From JAJFFW01 sp038534195 (lineage in GTDB: Bacteria > Pseudomonadota > Alphaproteobacteria > Caulobacterales > Parvularculaceae): 64,000 bases of DNA. Positions 44,605 through 52,859 of this stretch are shown here, piece after piece; positions within the stretch are counted from its first letter, which is position 1; every line of letters begins with the position of its first letter. The translations under genes were made by a program, and so were the position numbers. The DNA is taken from positions 1 through 64,000 of the forward strand of contig JBCAXE010000018.1 of the NCBI GenBank assembly GCA_038534195.1. The letters run 5' to 3'. The notes beneath the pieces are model-generated. The model was not told the origin of the DNA, ran no database searches, and saw only the letters and a program-made list of their open reading frames with translations.

Positions 44605-44917
44605 AATCACGATTAACGACCGCCTCTTCACCGTCACTTGCGACGACGGTCAGGAGCAAAGGCTGAAGACCCTGGCCGCGCATTTCGACACTCATGTGTC
44701 GCGCCTCGCCGGCGAACTCGGCCAGATCGGCGATGCGCGGTTGATGCTGCTTTCGGCGTTGACAGTGTGCGACGAACTCTTTGAGGCGAGAGCCCGCACC
44801 GCGTCCCTGGAAAACGCGGCCGATAAGCTCGACGCCGAGACAATGGGCGGCGCGGCTCGGGTGATCGAAGCCGCCGCCAAGAGGGTTGAGACAATCGCTT
44901 CGCGATTAGACGCTTAG
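44591..44917 (+). CDS. zapA: Cell division protein ZapA
   Basis: This FtsZ-bundling protein is 108 residues. The N-terminal beta-alpha head contains VEITINDRLFTVTCDDGQEQRLKTLAAHFDTHVSRL (about 3-38), followed by a long C-terminal coiled-coil helix. It overlaps the DUF4164 gene by 14 bases. The 6S RNA gene that often follows zapA in proteobacteria is not here: only 11 bases separate its stop from the convergent nitroreductase stop. Confidence 0.93.
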   Translation: MAQVEITINDRLFTVTCDDGQEQRLKTLAAHFDTHVSRLAGELGQIGDARLMLLSALTVCDELFEARARTASLENAADKLDAETMGGAARVIEAAAKRVETIASRLDA

Positions 44918-44928
44918 CGCACACCTCA

Positions 44929-45618
44929 TCAGTAAACAGTTAGAATATCGTCCAGCGGCTTTTTGATCAGCGCGTGATCGGGGATTTGCGCGTCCGCCGC
45001 CGGTTTGCCCACAACGATGAGCAGGAATGGTTTTTCCGTATCAGGACGGTTCAGCTTTTCGTTGAGAAACGTCATCGGCTTCGGCGTGTGGGTCAGCGTC
45101 ACGAGCCCTGCATGGTGAAGCGCGGCAAGAAGAAAGCCGCAAGCCAGCCCCACACTCTCATTGATATAATAGTTCTTCTTTTCCATGCCGGCTTCAACGC
45201 CGCCGCGCCGCTGCGCGAAGACGGCGATGAGCCAAGGGGCGATCTCAAGAAACGGCTTGTCCGCGTCAGTGCCGATGGGGGCCAGCGCGTCGAGCCATTC
45301 CTCGCTGGCGCGCCCGCCGTAAAACGCGCGCTCTTCTTCTTCGGCCGCCTTGCGGATCTCGGACTTCACGTCCGCATCGCCCACGAGCACAAAATGCCAG
45401 GGCTGATGGTTGGCGCCCGACGGCGCACGCGCCGCCGCCGCAATGCAGCGCTCCATGACATCGCGCGGCACCGGCGCCGATGAGAATTCGCGCACCGAAT
45501 GGCGTTTTTTGATTTCCTCAAAAAAGTCCTTAGCCCGCGCGATCATCTCCGCATCAGGCCGTTCAACGAAGTCGCCAAGGTCAGAAAGGGGCGTGAAAGT
45601 CGCGTCGCCGTCAGCCAT
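44929..45618 (-). CDS. Nitroreductase, iodotyrosine-deiodinase-like
   Basis: This is a 229-residue FMN enzyme. RHSVREFSSAPVP near 34-46 binds flavin; AARAPSGANHQPWHFVLVGD near 60 and the run EEERAFYGGRASEEWLDALAPIGTD with ESVGLACGFLLAALHHAGLVTLTHTPKPM resemble the iodotyrosine deiodinase branch more than ordinary NfsA/B. Bacterial members reduce halogenated or quinone-like compounds; the real substrate is unknown. Starts with ATG 45618. It is convergent with zapA and upstream of none; a secreted-protein gene precedes it on the same strand. Confidence 0.85.
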   Translation of the reverse strand: MADGDATFTPLSDLGDFVERPDAEMIARAKDFFEEIKKRHSVREFSSAPVPRDVMERCIAAAARAPSGANHQPWHFVLVGDADVKSEIRKAAEEEERAFYGGRASEEWLDALAPIGTDADKPFLEIAPWLIAVFAQRRGGVEAGMEKKNYYINESVGLACGFLLAALHHAGLVTLTHTPKPMTFLNEKLNRPDTEKPFLLIVVGKPAADAQIPDHALIKKPLDDILTVY

Positions 45619-45644
45619 CAGTGAAATTTCCTTTTGCGAGACGC

Positions 45645-46187
45645 TTACTGAAACAACGCGCCCGGATCATCGATAAACCGGTAGACGAACCCTTCTTTCG
45701 TCTCTGAGAGCTTGCCCTCTTTATCCACATGGGTCGATGTCACCCGGATCACGTCGCCGTCGAAAAACATCTCACCGCGCACTTCTGAAAAATTCGGATG
45801 ATTGATGACTTTTTCGACGGAGGCGAAGCCATTGTCGGTAGGCGTCACTTCACCCATCGTATGGAACCCGGCGTTGGTGAAATAATGGTAGATATATTTC
45901 TCTCCGCCCTCGTCATAAAAATAGATGGTGCGCCCGCCATACGTCCCGCCTTCGAGCTTGTGATCGGACTGCACGGCGCGCCCGTCCATAATGAATTTCC
46001 AGGTGGCGATATTCACGACCGGTTTACCGTCCGGCCCTGTGCCCTCGCCCCGCATGGCGCGCCCGGCGAAGCGCTCAAACAGTTTCATCGGCTCATAGTC
46101 CGTGGTCGCGTTCTTTTCAGCCGGCTCTCCGGCGCTCGCCGTCGCGGCCGCCAGCGTCATCATCATCGCGGCGAATAGCATTTTCAT
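45645..46187 (-). CDS. Exported protein of unknown function
   Basis: This is a 180-residue protein with a signal peptide (about 1-19, ending TASAG). The mature part is beta-rich: MKLFERFAGRAMRGEGTGPDG, ATWKFIMDGRAVQSDHKL, RTIYFYDEGGEKYIYHYFTNAGFHTMGEV, and a late EVRGEMFFDGDVIRVTSTHV. This suggests a lipocalin-like or DUF1579-like barrel, which is inference. It lies 13 bases after mutL and before the nitroreductase gene on the same strand. Confidence 0.7.
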   Translation of the reverse strand: MKMLFAAMMMTLAAATASAGEPAEKNATTDYEPMKLFERFAGRAMRGEGTGPDGKPVVNIATWKFIMDGRAVQSDHKLEGGTYGGRTIYFYDEGGEKYIYHYFTNAGFHTMGEVTPTDNGFASVEKVINHPNFSEVRGEMFFDGDVIRVTSTHVDKEGKLSETKEGFVYRFIDDPGALFQ

Positions 46188-46200
46188 GATCGTCCTCCCG

Positions 46201-48084
46201 TTATCGGCGCCCGAATAACCGTTCTATATCAGCTATTTTCAGCTCCACATAGGTGGGGCGGCCATGATTGCATTGGCCGGAATGGGGCGTTTCTTCCATC
46301 TGGCGCAGGAGCGCGTTCATTTCCTCCGCGTTGAGCCGGCGCCCCGCACGCACCGACCCATGGCAGGCCATGGAGGAACAGATCTCTTCAAGCCTCTCCT
46401 TAAGCGCAAGCCCCTCGCCAAAGGCCGCGATATCTTCCGCGAGACTTTTGACGAGGCTTTTTACATCGCTGGCGCCAAGCAGCGCCGGGGCCTCACGCAC
46501 AATGATCGCATCGTCGCCAAAGCGCTCAAGAATGAGCCCGAGCTCTTCGAACTCGCCGGCGCGCGCCGCCAACCGGTCGACCTCGTCGCTCTCCAGTTCG
46601 ACAATTTCGGGGATCAACAGCCCCTGTCGCGCCACGCCGCCATTCTCAAGCGCTGACTTCATCCGCTCATAGACAAGGCGCTCATGAGCCGCATGCTGAT
46701 CAACAATGACAAGACCGTCGGCTGTTTGCGAGACAATATAGGTCTCGTGCAATTGGCCACGCGCGGCGCCGAGCGGATAGTTCGCAGGCGCCTCGGTCGC
46801 GGACGATGGCTCGGACGCCTCGGCGGGGACGGCGCCGCTGGGTGCACCGACGCCGTCAAAGTCGCGGGGCTTGTCATCAAGGCCGTCGAGGGGCCGCTGA
46901 TGATCCGGCGATATGGCGGCGGCGAACGGGTTGGGCGCTGGGGCGAAGGCCGCGCCCGGGCGAAGCGGCGCCACATTGCCCGACTGGCCAAGCTGCATTT
47001 TTCCGAGCGCATAAGCGCTGGTCGTCGTCGAAGCGCGATGCCCCGCCTCGGCGAGCGCATGCCGCAAGGCGCCGACAAGCAAGCCGCGCACGCTCGCCGC
47101 GTCACGAAACCGGACTTCCGTTTTCGCTGGGTGCACGTTCACATCCACCAGCGCCGGTTCGACGTCGAGGAATAACGCCACCGCCGGATGGCGGTCGCGC
47201 GCCAGAAAATCCGCATAGGCGCCGCGGACCGCGCCGACGATGAGTTTGTCGCGCACCGGCCGTCCGTTCACAAATAGAAATTGTTTGTCGGGCAACCCTC
47301 TGTTGAACGTGGGCAAGCCCGCAAAGCCGGAGAGCCGGACGCCGTCGCGTTCCGCCGCAATGGCGAGCGCGTTTTCTTCAAAGTCGCGCCCCATGATCGC
47401 GCCCAGACGTTTGAGCCGGCCTGCCTCATCATCGGTTTCGCTTTGATAAGCGAAACTGCGGCGCCCGCCTGACGTCAGGGAAAACGCCGTTTGCGGGAAC
47501 GCCATCGCCAGGCGCTTCAGGGCGTCGCTCACGGCCATGGTCTCGGCGCGGTCGGTTTTGAGGAATTTCAGCCGCGCGGGCGTTGCGTAAAAGAGATCGC
47601 GCACTTCAATCCGCGTCCCGTGACCGCTAAAGGCCGCCGGCTTGGGACCTTTTAGAACGCCTCCATGAACGGAAAGCGTCACCCCGTCGCCGCGGGTCTG
47701 GCGCGTCGTGATGTCGAGGCGCGCCACTGCCCCGATGGACGGCAACGCCTCGCCGCGAAAGCCCATGGTTGCGATGTTCATGAGGTCATAATCGCCCGCA
47801 TCAGACGGCGCGAGCTTCGACGTGGCGTGGCGTTCAACGGCGAGCAAAAGATCGTCCGCGGACATGCCGCAGCCATCGTCAGTGACGATAATGCCTGCCT
47901 TACCGCCATCGCGGATCTCTACTGCGATCGATGCGGCGCCGGCGTCGAGACCGTTCTCCACAAGCTCTTTCACGACCGCGGCCGGGCGCTCGATCACTTC
48001 GCCAGCGGCGATGCGGTTCACCGCGCCGGGCGGCAGGCGCCTGATAATTGGCGGCGCGGAAGATAAGGCGGGGCGATTCGTCAT
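46201..48084 (-). CDS. mutL: DNA mismatch repair protein MutL with endonuclease motif
   Basis: This protein links mismatch recognition by MutS to strand removal. It has 627 residues. GHKL ATPase motifs NRIAAGEVIERPAAVVKELVENGLDAGA (22-50), TDDGCGM near 76 and FRGEALPSIG near 110 are intact. The C-terminal domain contains DQHAAHERLVYE near 462, matching the nicking motif DQHAX2EX4E, plus ACHGSVRAG and CNHGRP metal-site elements. So it should nick the strand itself, as in bacteria without MutH. The Pro/Ala-rich linker (about 355-440) is typical. Confidence 0.97.
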   Translation of the reverse strand: MTNRPALSSAPPIIRRLPPGAVNRIAAGEVIERPAAVVKELVENGLDAGAASIAVEIRDGGKAGIIVTDDGCGMSADDLLLAVERHATSKLAPSDAGDYDLMNIATMGFRGEALPSIGAVARLDITTRQTRGDGVTLSVHGGVLKGPKPAAFSGHGTRIEVRDLFYATPARLKFLKTDRAETMAVSDALKRLAMAFPQTAFSLTSGGRRSFAYQSETDDEAGRLKRLGAIMGRDFEENALAIAAERDGVRLSGFAGLPTFNRGLPDKQFLFVNGRPVRDKLIVGAVRGAYADFLARDRHPAVALFLDVEPALVDVNVHPAKTEVRFRDAASVRGLLVGALRHALAEAGHRASTTTSAYALGKMQLGQSGNVAPLRPGAAFAPAPNPFAAAISPDHQRPLDGLDDKPRDFDGVGAPSGAVPAEASEPSSATEAPANYPLGAARGQLHETYIVSQTADGLVIVDQHAAHERLVYERMKSALENGGVARQGLLIPEIVELESDEVDRLAARAGEFEELGLILERFGDDAIIVREAPALLGASDVKSLVKSLAEDIAAFGEGLALKERLEEICSSMACHGSVRAGRRLNAEEMNALLRQMEETPHSGQCNHGRPTYVELKIADIERLFGRR

Positions 48085-48229
48085 GGCGCATTATCGCAAG
48101 TCCGCACGGCGGCGCAAACCCGTTCGCCTCTTTCCCCGTCCCGCGCAGAATTGTGATCGCGCACGCCCTCCCCAAGCACGCAAGCGGCTGTTACCGTTTT
48201 GGACAAGGGGTCAATAAGGGGCGACGAAT

Positions 48230-48916
48230 ATGGCGAACAATTCCGGCGCAGCGCGAAGTCCGGAACCGGTCAGAGTTCTTCTCTACAAATGGGCCGGCCA
48301 ATGGGGGCCTTTTAAAGTCAAAATCCCCTGCGGCGAGTGCGCGCTTACCGAAGACGTGATCGAGGACACGCTGGAAACCGAACTCGCCAATGCGGATGTG
48401 GTCTTCGAAGTGAAAGAATGGCTCACCTATTGGTGGGAACCGCTTTTGAAAGGCGGCGGCTGGCATGCGCCGATTGTTTTTGTGGAAAACAAACTGATCG
48501 GTCAGGGCGACGCCCTTAATCGCGGCGTGCTCGCGGAAGAAGCGATCCGCCAATATGTGAAGCGCTTCCCCATCACCGGCACGCATGTCTTCGGCAAAGA
48601 TAAATGCCCGCACTGTACGCGCGCCAAAACCTATATGGACAAGGCGGGCATCGATTATCAGTACCATGATGTTGTGAAGAATCCGGGCGCCATGTATGAA
48701 ATGCTGGCGCGGGTCAAACCGATCATCGGCGAAAAGACGCCGGTAACGACGCCGCAAGTGTGGATTGACGGCGACTTCATCGGCGGGGCTGACGAACTTG
48801 GCGCGCGCCTCGGCTTTGATGTGGAGCCGGACCCGCGCCGCGGCAAAGGCGCGTTGTCGCCGCCGAAAAAACTGAGCAGCGTTGAAGAGATGCGCCTGCA
48901 GGAGAAGTATGTGTAA
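48230..48916 (+). CDS. Two-domain glutaredoxin-like protein
   Basis: This is a 228-residue protein. The C-terminal half (about 113-195) is a glutaredoxin with active site CPHC at 126-129 and TPQVWIDGDFIGGADEL, the Grx glutathione region. The N-terminal half (about 14-110) appears to be a second, diverged thioredoxin fold with CGEC at 34-37 and WHAPIVFVENKLIGQGDAL, parallel to PQVWIDGDFIGGADEL. It probably handles thiol exchange in the cytoplasm. Divergent from mutL over about 145 bases. Confidence 0.75.
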   Translation: MANNSGAARSPEPVRVLLYKWAGQWGPFKVKIPCGECALTEDVIEDTLETELANADVVFEVKEWLTYWWEPLLKGGGWHAPIVFVENKLIGQGDALNRGVLAEEAIRQYVKRFPITGTHVFGKDKCPHCTRAKTYMDKAGIDYQYHDVVKNPGAMYEMLARVKPIIGEKTPVTTPQVWIDGDFIGGADELGARLGFDVEPDPRRGKGALSPPKKLSSVEEMRLQEKYV

Positions 48917-48926
48917 GTTAGAAACC

Positions 48927-48960
48927 GCTCTCTTTAGCCAGATAACCAACTAAAGAGAGC
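48927..48960. terminator. Bidirectional stem-loop between convergent genes
   Basis: A perfect 11-bp stem GCTCTCTTTAG/CTAAAGAGAGC with a 12-base loop lies between the glutaredoxin stop (+) and the metallophosphoesterase stop (-). Following T content is modest on both sides, so it is a likely but not strong shared terminator. Confidence 0.65.
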
Positions 48961-48975
48961 TTCGACTAAAATCAG

Positions 48976-50547
48976 TCAGCGACCTCCAGACTCGCTTGAC
49001 CACTTAAGGATGCCGTCTTCATCGTAAACTTCTTCCGCGACGTGCGCGCCGTTGATATCGAGCACGGCGTATCCGCTTTTGACGATCTCAAAACCGTCGG
49101 TCGCTCGATCGCCTTCCACCCATTTAATGCCGGGCATCGGCGTATACTTGTCTGGAATTCGGCCCGGCTCGACATCCTTTACATCTGCATGCCGAACCAA
49201 ATTCCTTGGAAATCCCATCGGTACGCCGCTATGGCCAATGCACCTCCCCTTACACCCGTCCATAACGGCGTCTTCATAAACGATGCCATTATGTGCGTGA
49301 CCAAAATACCAATAAGATGGCAATTTTCCACCGAGCGCCGCTTTGAGCTTACCCAACAGAGCCCTCGGCTTGCCGCCGGTCTTGACAGGATTATGATGCG
49401 TTAACGCGATTGTTGTTTTCGAATTATTGAAATGGTTGCGAAGCCATTTCGTCTGCGTTTTCTCATCCTTGTCATCGCCTTCAAATCTCGCGCCGTCGGC
49501 AAGCCAATCTTGCGTGTAATATGCGCAGTCGAGACCAAAAATTTGAACTTGCTCATTTTCCAGAAGAAAGTAGCTCGTCCCTTTTTGATGCTTGAAAGGC
49601 GATTTGAACGTCTTGCCGCCAAATTCTAAATCCTTCTCAAGCGCCTTGAAGTATCCGAGACCGCCGCAATACATCTCGTGATTTGAATTTAACGTGAACG
49701 AATGACTGGGCTTGATGACATTGGCGTTCGGCCAATGCGCCAAAAGACGAATAGCTTCCTCTCCAGCATTCCAAAACTTTGGAATCTTCATATCGTTGGA
49801 AGATGGACAGCCAGAATAATAAGTGTCGCCCAAATGAATTAAGAAGTCGATCTCTTTGGAAACAATGCTTTCGATCACCTTAAGACCAGGCTTCTTATGA
49901 TCTCTTCGGGTCACATCGCCAACGCCCCAATCACCTATAATCCCTACTCGGCATTTATCGGGTAAGATCACATGACTGGGCCGGTTTCCAAAGTCAGCTT
50001 CCGGCACCAGCGTATTCCATGATAATGGGTGCCTGGCGCGCCGAACAAAGTCACCATTGAATAGGGAAACAAGCCACCCTACGTCCGCATTTTCGTATGT
50101 CTTAAAGCCATAGATTTCACCGCCATAAGCCGTTGCGGTTCCCTCGTTGACCTTCTTGACAAACACCTCATGGAATTGCTTTGGCTTAATCTTTGAATTT
50201 GGCAACAGACTGCCTATTGTCTTCAAGAGCGCAGCTAGCAATTCCTTTATTACTTTTGGGAATTTAACATATCGCGCGACATCATCCGGGTGGTTGAGCG
50301 TGAACAAGATCAACCCCATGAAACCTTCTGTTTCGGAGCCGCCCTCTGGCGGCGGCTTCTCGCGCCAATCTTCCCACCAATCCAGGACGCTCGCCATCCA
50401 TGCATCTGCATGTTGAAGGTCCTTAACTAAGTCAACGAGCCATTGGGGCTTCGGCCATTCCGGATCCTCTTCCAACGCTTTTAAGACAGCTTCGAAATCA
50501 TAATCGTCGTCAAGAAGGCCTTCCATATCAGTTTGAATTTCACTCAT
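48976..50547 (-). CDS. Calcineurin-like metallophosphoesterase, probably acquired
   Basis: This is a 523-residue cytoplasmic protein (no signal). The metallophosphoesterase core lies at about 195-470: GDWGVGD near 202, HLGDTYYSG near 236, NSNHEM (in place of GNHE) near 287, LTHHNP near 380 and YFGHAHNG near 412. The first 190 residues contain helices with acidic start (MSEIQTDMEGLLDDDYDFEAVL) and no family I know. A/T-richer codon use than neighbours, the isolated position and the mostly noncoding upstream DNA suggest transfer. ATG 50547 follows GGGAG; an ATG at 50559 sits on that site. Substrate unknown. Confidence 0.78.
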   Translation of the reverse strand: MSEIQTDMEGLLDDDYDFEAVLKALEEDPEWPKPQWLVDLVKDLQHADAWMASVLDWWEDWREKPPPEGGSETEGFMGLILFTLNHPDDVARYVKFPKVIKELLAALLKTIGSLLPNSKIKPKQFHEVFVKKVNEGTATAYGGEIYGFKTYENADVGWLVSLFNGDFVRRARHPLSWNTLVPEADFGNRPSHVILPDKCRVGIIGDWGVGDVTRRDHKKPGLKVIESIVSKEIDFLIHLGDTYYSGCPSSNDMKIPKFWNAGEEAIRLLAHWPNANVIKPSHSFTLNSNHEMYCGGLGYFKALEKDLEFGGKTFKSPFKHQKGTSYFLLENEQVQIFGLDCAYYTQDWLADGARFEGDDKDEKTQTKWLRNHFNNSKTTIALTHHNPVKTGGKPRALLGKLKAALGGKLPSYWYFGHAHNGIVYEDAVMDGCKGRCIGHSGVPMGFPRNLVRHADVKDVEPGRIPDKYTPMPGIKWVEGDRATDGFEIVKSGYAVLDINGAHVAEEVYDEDGILKWSSESGGR

Positions 50548-50914
50548 TTTCTCTCCCATAGCGGTTTATTCACGCGCAACATGCGCATGCTCTAGAGTGT
50601 AAAACGACTAATCTACGTACAGATTTAAAGAGAACCCTCACCCGACACGCGATGAGGAATCATGACACAACAGTGTCTATACAAATGATCAAGATATCTC
50701 GAGAACAAGGCGCTGAGGAAGCGCCAACACGATGTAAATTACTTACACAACGATCATTTTGAAGACTACACTGCCAAAAATACGCATGCAAGCTATTGCG
50801 AATTCGCTCTTGGCGGAGCGGGACGTATACGATGATCATCGCAAAGCCTTCTACGGAGTTTGTCATTTTGTCTGGTCTTGATTCATCTTGTAACCGATCA
50901 AAGGGAGAGCTGCA
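50548..50914. other. AT-rich gap between the phosphoesterase and kinase genes
   Basis: These 367 bases contain no supported gene. Composition is visibly richer in A/T than the surrounding chromosome. A small hairpin GGCGCT-GAGGA-AGCGCC lies at about 50710-50726. The promoter of the leftward phosphoesterase and of the rightward kinase should both lie here. Confidence 0.5.
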
Positions 50915-51589
50915 GTGCTAAATCATTCATACAGCAGCCTAATTGAAACCCTTTCAGCAACATTCGCCAGAGCCGAAATCGCCCACCCGCTGCGCGTCGC
51001 CATCGATGGCCGCACGGCGGCGGGTAAGACGACATTCGCCGGGGAACTCGCCGCTGCGCTCACGGCGGCTGGGCGTCCTGTAATACAAACGAGCATCGAC
51101 GGGTTTCATCGTCCAAAGGCGGAACGCTATGCGCGCGGCAGGCGCTCGCCCGAAGGATATTACCACGACGCGCGCGATCTGGGCGCCGTGAAACGCCTGC
51201 TTCTGGCGCCGCTCGGACCGGATGGAGACCGGCTCTATCGCACCGCGTCGTTTGATCTTGAGAACGATAAACCCATTGACCAAACGCCGACGCGCGCGCC
51301 GGCGGACACCATCCTCCTCGTGGACGGTACGTTTTTGCAGCGCCCTGAATTGTCGGACAATTGGGATTTTGTGGTCTTTATCGACGTATCCGCAGAAACC
51401 TCGCTGGCGCGCGGCGTCGCCCGCGACCAAGACATGCTCGGCGGGACAGAAGAAGCCCTCAGCCTCTATAAGGAACGATACTTGCCGGCTTTTTCTTTGT
51501 ACGAACAGGCGTGCAATCCGCACAAAGGAGCGAACGTTGTGATTGATAATCGTGATTGGGGCCGCCCGAAAGCGTTATTTCGAACCTAA
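50915..51589 (+). CDS. P-loop uridine kinase-like protein
   Basis: This is a 224-residue kinase of the phosphoribulokinase/uridine kinase group. The Walker A motif DGRTAAGKTTF lies at 31-41; TSIDGFHRP near 64-72 is the substrate-binding loop, followed by RSPEGYYHDARD. LLVDGTFLQRPEL near 130 and FIDVSAETSLARGVARD near 155 form the lid region. It resembles proteins annotated as uridine kinase, but the substrate could be another nucleoside or pantothenate-type molecule. GTG start at 50915 with GGGAG seven bases upstream; no ATG is better placed. Confidence 0.8.
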   Translation: MLNHSYSSLIETLSATFARAEIAHPLRVAIDGRTAAGKTTFAGELAAALTAAGRPVIQTSIDGFHRPKAERYARGRRSPEGYYHDARDLGAVKRLLLAPLGPDGDRLYRTASFDLENDKPIDQTPTRAPADTILLVDGTFLQRPELSDNWDFVVFIDVSAETSLARGVARDQDMLGGTEEALSLYKERYLPAFSLYEQACNPHKGANVVIDNRDWGRPKALFRT

Positions 51590-51606
51590 TTCCCAGAAGA
51601 TTTCAT

Positions 51607-51650
51607 CCCGACCAGGAAAGTCGCGGTGAGTTGATCACCGCGCAATCGGG
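51607..51650. terminator. Structured hairpin between convergent genes
   Basis: A perfect 8-bp stem CGCGGTGA/TCACCGCG with loop GTTGA (51622-51642) lies inside outer CCCGA/TCGGG arms (51607-51611, 51646-51650). It is placed between the kinase and DUF3035 stops. Lacking T runs, it may still stop or protect both transcripts. Confidence 0.45.
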
Positions 51651-51675
51651 CATCAAGATCTAGGTTTGTAAGCCC

Positions 51676-52263
51676 CTAAAAAATCCCCGGCAGGCCGAGC
51701 GTTGCGTTGTCTTTCTTGATCACGACTTTCGCTTCTTCGCCGGTTACAGCCTTGATTGCAGTTTCGCGGGCGGCGAGCCATTCTTCGGGGTTGTCAACGC
51801 GCAGAGGCGCGGCTGAGTCGTCGACCTTGCCGTCAATGAATTTCCAGAAGATGAGCTGATTGGCGAAGCTGCGGTCTTTCGCGCCGCGCCCGCCATTTTC
51901 CGCATTCAGAATATTGCGGATGTTGGGATCAGCGGTCAGGGCGTTCGCCTTTTGCAGGAAGACTTGCTCGCCCTGGCTCGGCGGCGCGGCGCCGGGATCG
52001 CCGAGCAGCACCTGTTTGGCGCGCTCAGAAGACGACAGCTCTTGCGGGCGCGCTTCGCCCGGCTTTGGCGGCCGCAAGGAATAGTCCGGCGGCACGACAA
52101 GCGGCGCTTTGGTGGCGATGGCGAATTCGTCCGGCGGGTTCTTGCCCGAACCGAGGGCCTTGCCGAGACCAGCGCATCCGTTGGTCAACAAGGCGGCCGC
52201 CGCCAGGCACAGGCCGGTGCGAAGAAAAGAATTCCTGGTCACTTTCACGTCACTCCACTTCAT
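51676..52263 (-). CDS. DUF3035 lipoprotein
   Basis: This is a 195-residue predicted outer-membrane lipoprotein. The lipobox LTNGC places Cys near 30. NPPDEFAIATKAPLVVPPDYSLRPPKPGEARPQE near 43-76 is the DUF3035 signature shared by alphaproteobacteria, with a helical remainder. Its gene commonly follows lspA in this class; a role in outer-membrane assembly has been suggested for relatives, which is context only. ATG 52263 gives a normal lipoprotein signal. Convergent with the kinase gene. Confidence 0.82.
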   Translation of the reverse strand: MKWSDVKVTRNSFLRTGLCLAAAALLTNGCAGLGKALGSGKNPPDEFAIATKAPLVVPPDYSLRPPKPGEARPQELSSSERAKQVLLGDPGAAPPSQGEQVFLQKANALTADPNIRNILNAENGGRGAKDRSFANQLIFWKFIDGKVDDSAAPLRVDNPEEWLAARETAIKAVTGEEAKVVIKKDNATLGLPGIF

Positions 52264-52317
52264 AGTCGCCGCCCCGCGCATGGCTTTATAGGCCCGGCCG
52301 ACGCCGTTGGCAAAAGC

Positions 52318-52854
52318 TTATGCGGCCTTCGAGCCGCGGCTTTCCAGATAGGCGTCCAGCAAGAGAAGGCCGACGCCCACATTGATCGCCGCATCGGCGA
52401 TGTTAAAGACCCAAGGGAAGTAAAGCCCTGAGAAATCAAGAAAATCGACCACGAACCCGTAGGCGATCCGGTCGTAGAGATTGCCGAGGGCGCCGCCGAC
52501 GATTAACGCGATCGCCGTGGCGGCGAGCGGCTTTTTGGTGCGACCGAGCCAGACGGTCAGCGCCACTGCAATGCCGATCGAAATCGTCGACAACAGGACC
52601 CGCGAGCCCATGCCGCCGGCGAGCATGCCGAAGCTCGCGCCTTTATTCTCAACATAAGTGAGGTCAAAGATCGACGACAGCTCAATCCGTCTAATTTCCG
52701 GCAGCTTCACCTGGTGGACGATGATGAATTTCGTAATCTGGTCAGCGACCGCAACCAGCGCCGCGCCGATCAGGGCGCGCGAGAAAAGCGGATTGGCGCG
52801 CGCTTCGGCCCACCAATCTTTCGCTTTCGCCTGAAAGGATTGCGTCTCGCTCAT
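52318..52854 (-). CDS. lspA: Lipoprotein signal peptidase (signal peptidase II)
   Basis: This inner-membrane aspartyl protease cleaves prolipoprotein signal peptides. It has 178 residues. Four transmembrane helices surround the catalytic Asp pair in NLYDRIAYGFVVDFLDF and FNIADAAINVG near 125-160. ATG 52854 starts six bases after the ileS stop and is preferred over an overlapping GTG at 52863 because a GAGG site suits it better. The window holds several lipoproteins that need this enzyme. Confidence 0.95.
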   Translation of the reverse strand: MSETQSFQAKAKDWWAEARANPLFSRALIGAALVAVADQITKFIIVHQVKLPEIRRIELSSIFDLTYVENKGASFGMLAGGMGSRVLLSTISIGIAVALTVWLGRTKKPLAATAIALIVGGALGNLYDRIAYGFVVDFLDFSGLYFPWVFNIADAAINVGVGLLLLDAYLESRGSKAA

Positions 52855-52859
52855 GCCGC

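Noticed and set aside
44918..44928. 6S RNA gene downstream of zapA
   Set aside because: Only 11 bases separate the zapA stop from the opposing gene's stop, so there is no room.
50660..50866. Possible 68-residue minus-strand gene in the AT-rich gap
   Set aside because: No ribosome site, no recognisable domain, and an open frame of this size is expected by chance in A/T-rich DNA of this length.
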